From positions 248,001-312,000 of the forward strand of contig MU404071.1 in the NCBI GenBank assembly GCA_022695795.1: a DNA stretch of 64,000 nucleotides, read 5' to 3'. Positions 60,252 to 64,000 of this stretch are shown one piece after another. Source of the DNA: Biscogniauxia marginata (lineage: Eukaryota > Ascomycota > Sordariomycetes > Xylariales > Xylariaceae). The stretch's first letter is position 1, and each line of letters opens with the position of its first letter. A program made the position numbers and the translations under genes. A model generated the notes under the pieces. It saw only the letters and a list, made by a program, of their open reading frames with translations. It was not told the DNA's origin and did not search any database.

Positions 60252-60422
60252 ATGGAGAACCCTCACTACCGGCTCGGCGGATATGAGGTGACGCTCGTCG
60301 ACGGGCTCTGGATAGGCCTCGTAGCCCTAGAAGCTGTCATGATCATGGGCGCATTAGGCCGGAGGGCGTATAAAGCTATTGGGAACTCGAGACTGAGAAC
60401 CGAGGCCAACATTCAATACTAA
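60252..60422 (+). CDS. Possible 56-aa single-span membrane peptide
   Basis: ATG at 60252 in a good context (CAACA-ATG-G) opens a 57-codon frame. It begins MENPHYRLGGYEVTLVDGLW, then has one hydrophobic span IGLVALEAVMIMGALG followed by basic residues (RRAYKAIGNSRLR), which predicts a cytoplasmic C-terminus. Ten bases after the stop is a good donor, GTAAGT at 60432-60437, with an acceptor AACAACAG ending at 60498 and a GACTAA branch site. This suggests a spliced transcript with a 3' UTR intron, or alternatively that this is an upstream ORF. No homologous family is recognised. Confidence 0.45.
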   Translation: MENPHYRLGGYEVTLVDGLWIGLVALEAVMIMGALGRRAYKAIGNSRLRTEANIQY

Positions 60423-60914
60423 GATCGAAGGGTAAGTTCACATTGAACAAAATGTTGCCTAAGACCGTGACTGAGCGACTAAGGTTTCTGAACAACAGTT
60501 GAAAAATTATCAGGTAGTAAAAGTCGGAGTAAAGGGAATGGGAACAGGTCTACTACTACGTTTGGCCGCTGCACCTGCATTTCGTTGGTAAGGGCACGAG
60601 GAACGAATATCAATGAGGCGAAATCGGTAATTGACGGGGACGTCCTTGTTTGTATTTAAGATACCTTGAGCTCGTGATGTGTGAAAACATCACTTCAGCG
60701 GCCTATTTGTGGTCTACATGGGTTATGCCACAGGATGAAGAAAAAAAAAAAAGTAGAAATATCATATGTCTCGTAGAGTAAAAAGCTCGACAAAAGACAA
60801 AAGACAAAGGACAAAAGACAGGCAAATGGGGATAGCATAAAAAGATATTGATTACCATATGCAATGCGGAACATAAAATTATTGGGTTAAGAAGAAGACA
60901 AAAAGTTGATTTGT

Positions 60915-61001
60915 TGGACATTCTGGGAATTGAACCCAGGACCCTTTGCAAGCACTGTTAGAAGATGCGAAGCAAATATCATACCCCTAGACCAAATGCC
61001 C
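60915..61001 (-). tRNA. tRNA-Ala (anticodon CGC) with a 15-nt intron
   Basis: The minus strand folds into a complete cloverleaf. The acceptor stem GGGCATT pairs with AATGTCC, including a G3:U70 wobble pair, and the discriminator base is A73. The D-arm contains the A-box text TGGTCTAGGGGT. The anticodon stem TTTGC/GCAAA encloses TTCGCA, a 15-nt insert, then T; this places CGC at 34-36 and an intron after position 37. The T-arm is CTGGG TTCAATT CCCAG, matching the B box. G3:U70 and anticodon CGC both indicate alanine (GCG codons), while the body resembles fungal tRNA-Pro. Confidence 0.9.
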
Positions 61002-62208
61002 GAACAGATGCTGATCTGTGCTTTTAAGCACCGCTATGTACCCTTGAAACTCTCCCATGTTGCAATAGGTTAGGTACGTAAGTTGATTTCCGTTTAGCCA
61101 GGATTAGCCGCCGGTGAAGTACTTACACAAGTCATAGGAAATCCGACGCTGAGCATGCATTTAAATAGAAATATGCATATAAAATGTGGCTTCCAATGCT
61201 CTATGCAGGTAGGTACGGAGAGACCTGGGGGGAGGGGGCTTGAGGGAATTCCTTTCAGAAAACCTCGCACGCGGTACGGTAAGTAACCAAAATCGATAAT
61301 ACTGCGCGCACCACTAGATATACCAGTAACAATTTATGCTCTCGCGCAGAAGAGCCTTTCTTGTGACCATCATTATGAGATCTGCAGACTCATCGACCGG
61401 AATTTGGCGACCGGTTGAGAATGATGTAGTGAATCAACAGTCCCATACCTAGGTACCTAGGTAGTTCTGATAGGGACCTGTGATGGAGTGGAAAGTCATG
61501 TCGCGGGGAATGCACACGGCTAGTACATAATGTCGGAGGCTATCGAGAGGACGAGAGGGGTTTGATTTAGGAGATACCACGAGACAGACACTCCGAGCCG
61601 TTTCCTAGTAATCCATTTCGACGATGCACCGATATTAACGATAATGTCCCTCGTGCTTTAGATGCATACCTGAAGCACGGCAACGGGTGTTCCTCTAAGA
61701 CAGCGGTACTGTATCATAGGTAATTACTACACCTGCATTCCGCAACCGAGAAGTTATAGTCATGCGCTTCGAATACAGATAGTAATAGAAAGTCCTAATC
61801 GGTCATCTTTTTACGAGGGACTAGACTTGATGTTATATTAGACAAGCCGGACTCACCATCAGATTACTGGCTAGCAAGGTGTAGGACACCTAGGGGATTT
61901 ATCACGATGAAGAGTCAGGTAGGAATCCTGTGGTACTGTACGGAGTATAGTGAAGTTGTATAAGCCAATCTAAGCACACAGCTTCTCCTGAATGCCTGTC
62001 TCGGTTGGTAGTTATGCCCGTCCACCGAGTGATTACCACGACCGGGACTTTCATAGTTCATCATGGCTATTGCCAGCCTTTCCATTAGCCTCCGCAGACT
62101 CGCTCTCCGATCCGTCATGTGGTTTGCGAGCGGTATTCCTATCTCAAGTTAGCCTCGGCGCTTTTCCCACCCGCCATCCTCGGTAATCAAAGGAAGTAGA
62201 AGAAGACC
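61002..62208. other. Intergenic DNA, no gene seen
   Basis: TACCTAGGTACCTAGGTA occurs at about 61447-61464. Remaining sequence is AT-rich with short frames only. The minus-strand frame at 61915-62118 is unsupported. Confidence 0.4.
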
Positions 62209-63966
62209 TTACAAGAACAGCTCGCCATAGCCCGTCTCAGGCCCCCGCTGGGTATCGACCTGGGCCGCACGATCGTACTCATACCAGAAACCGAACGTCT
62301 TGCCCTCGAGCACCGGCGCGGGCCTCTCGGCGACCAGCCTCTGCAGCCTCTCGGCGCTCACAAGGAACCGATCGACCGCGTCGTCGTACTTCGAGAAGGT
62401 CAGCTTGCCGTCCCGCTTCCGGAATTCGCCGTCCACGACGACGTGCGCGATGTCCCCGACGTTCGCGTGCAGGACGACGGCGGCGACGGGATCGCTCCAG
62501 CCGAGCATCCCGGGCGAGCGCCCGTCGAAGACGACCAGGTCCGCCTTGGCGCCGACCCGGATCGCGCCGAGGTCGGGGCGGCGGAGCGCGAGCGCGCCCT
62601 GCCGCGTCGCCATGAGGAAGGCCTGGTTCGCCGACATGGGGTTGTTGGCGGGGATGCGCCAGCGCGATATCACCTCGTCGTAGAGCCGCGAGCGCGTGCG
62701 CTGCAGCCAGATGCGCGCCTGCGTGATCATGTCCGACGAGAACGTGAAGTGCGTGTCCACGCCGAGGGCCGCCTGGTCCTGGATCAGGTGCGCCGCGAAG
62801 TGCGAGTGCCCGTAGTGCATCTCGGACTCGGGCGTGATGGATATGAACTGGTTGGTGGCCCGGAGCAGTGCGGCCGTTCCGGGGTCAACCGCGGTGCCGT
62901 GCGAGAAAACCACCGCGGTGCTGGTGTTGAGGATGTCCCAGGACTGGAGGAGCTCCGGAGAGTTGTTGGCTGCGGCGATCTGAGGTTAGCAAATACGTAG
63001 ATTAAAACTAGGAACGAATGCACCGGTGGAGGGTTATCATGGGGGTTTCCATTAATCATTAAGGTACACACGCCTAGAAAACCGCAAGTTTGTTGATCCA
63101 GGCAAGATCGTGGCCTCGGGAACTGGAACGTCTTTACTCGATATTGTTGACGAAAAACTTACAGGGCCAAATACCCCCCAGCCAGTGCGTGGTGAGGACT
63201 GGTATGTTCAACTCCCTGGGACTCCTGTCAGTATCTTGGTAACAAATCGGGAGGCGTACTACGTTCACACGCACCTGATAAAATCAACCACTTCTTTAGT
63301 ATCGGAAGACGCCTTAGACTCCCAGTTGTCGTAAGCAGCTGAGATTGTAGTTAGAGCATCACCTTTAGGTCTGGCTGCTATCCAGTCCTTGACGTCAGCA
63401 ACCTGGTCAGGAACAGGATATTCCTCATACTCTGCGAACGAGGGGCTCCAATAGACCCTAGCGCCGCTGTCTACTGATGCATCGAGACCGGCCTTGGAGC
63501 GATCCTTAGACCATATATGATGTGCGTGGTCGAGAGTAGTAGTGACGCCGGCGTTGAGAGCCTCGAGTAGGCCCATGAGTTGCGAGATGTACACATCCTC
63601 GGCAGTGTATATCGACCCTGCCGCTTCTCCTCTATACCGCATGAGGTAATCTGTTAAGGTCGTGTTAGAGGCCAACGTTCTCATCGCTGTCTGCCAGCCA
63701 TGGCGGTGGGTGTCGATAAATCCCGGCGAAATTATCTTGTGTTTGCAATCAACAACCTCAGTATCTTCCGGGACATCTGGGACTTCCGAGGATTCGTAGA
63801 GCCCGGCAATCCTGTCGTCGGTTACCAGAAGCGCGCCATTGCGGATCACATTCAGGGCCTCTACATCCTCGTCAAATGCGATAATGGTTGCGCCAGAGAA
63901 GAGGATAGAGGATGAAAAGACAGGGCAGAAACCGCTCGCAAGAACAAGGATGTTTGACAGATGCAT
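62209..63966 (-). CDS. Secreted amidohydrolase (metal-dependent deaminase/chlorohydrolase type)
   Basis: Four exons, 63966-63275, 63224-63163, 63073-63024 and 62979-62209, give 524 residues. The introns are 50, 89 and 44 bp; exons 2 and 3 are only 62 and 50 bp. Residues 1-20 (MHLSNILVLASGFCPVFSSS) look like a signal peptide, unusual for this superfamily. The metal site is visible: GFIDTHRHGW (HxH, His87/His89), DHAHH, LTTHWLGG (exon 2), SITPESEMHYGH, and GVDTHFTFSSDMITQARI near the last metal-ligand Asp. The C-terminal small barrel is typical: GAIRVGAKADLVVFDG, then VVVDGEFRKRDGK. Members hydrolyse C-N or C-Cl bonds of purines, pterins or triazines. The substrate cannot be told. The splice around exon 3 (NGNPHDNPPP) is the least certain part. 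Confidence 0.85.
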
Positions 63967-64000
63967 GGTGACCTAGAGCTCAACAGTCTTAGAGCTTGAC

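Noticed and set aside
62443..63000. 185-codon plus-strand frame opposite the amidohydrolase
   Set aside because: Antisense shadow rich in Arg/Val/Ala caused by high GC; the sense strand carries clear catalytic motifs.

Overview
The window looks like nuclear DNA of a filamentous ascomycete (Pezizomycotina, probably Sordariomycetes). Most genes carry one to three short introns of about 45-200 bp with GT..AG ends and CTAAC/CTGAC-like branch sites. The recognisable proteins are typical of such fungi: a MAPEG protein, a Vip1-like RRM protein, an ABC1/ADCK2-type mitochondrial kinase-like protein, cytochrome c heme lyase, two MFS transporters and small secreted proteins with Kex2-like KR sites. Intergenic DNA carries many TACCTA/TAGGTA words. 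I cannot name the species.

Layout. 1-844 is the 5' part of a minus-strand gene that leaves the window on the left. 0.85-3.2 kb is AT-rich and holds a solo LTR with a 5-bp target duplication. 3.2-25.3 kb is the first gene block: MAPEG (+), a protein with an all-Asn heptad coiled coil (-), an MFS transporter (-), a Ser/Pro-rich coiled-coil protein (-), a 75-aa protein (+), a Vip1-like RRM protein with a Cys-rich tail behind a stop codon (-), a DHA2-like MFS transporter with a 200-residue N-terminal extension (-), a small membrane protein (-) and an ankyrin protein whose frame is interrupted twice (+). 25.3-35.7 kb is a 10-kb gene desert. A Tyr/Ser/His-rich conserved protein lies at 35.7-36.9 kb, followed by a second 7.9-kb desert that ends in a second solo LTR of the same family.

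44.8-64 kb is the second gene block. It holds a divergent pair of related Cys-rich proteins, two consecutive secreted proteins, a divergent pair of mitochondrial genes (ABC1/ADCK2-type and cytochrome c heme lyase) sharing about 0.66 kb of promoter, a 56-aa membrane peptide, an intron-containing tRNA-Ala(CGC), and a secreted amidohydrolase whose start lies 35 bp from the right edge.

There is no sign of a biosynthetic gene cluster, CRISPR array or bacterial-type operon. The most unusual signals are the two LTR copies whose hairpin is kept although its stem sequence has changed; the seven successive heptads with Asn at the same core position; the Cys-rich tail behind an in-frame TAG in the Vip1-like gene; the divergent Cys-rich gene pair sharing a C-x2-H-x-CC-x8-C module; and a tRNA-Ala whose body resembles tRNA-Pro. 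All splice sites were read by eye.
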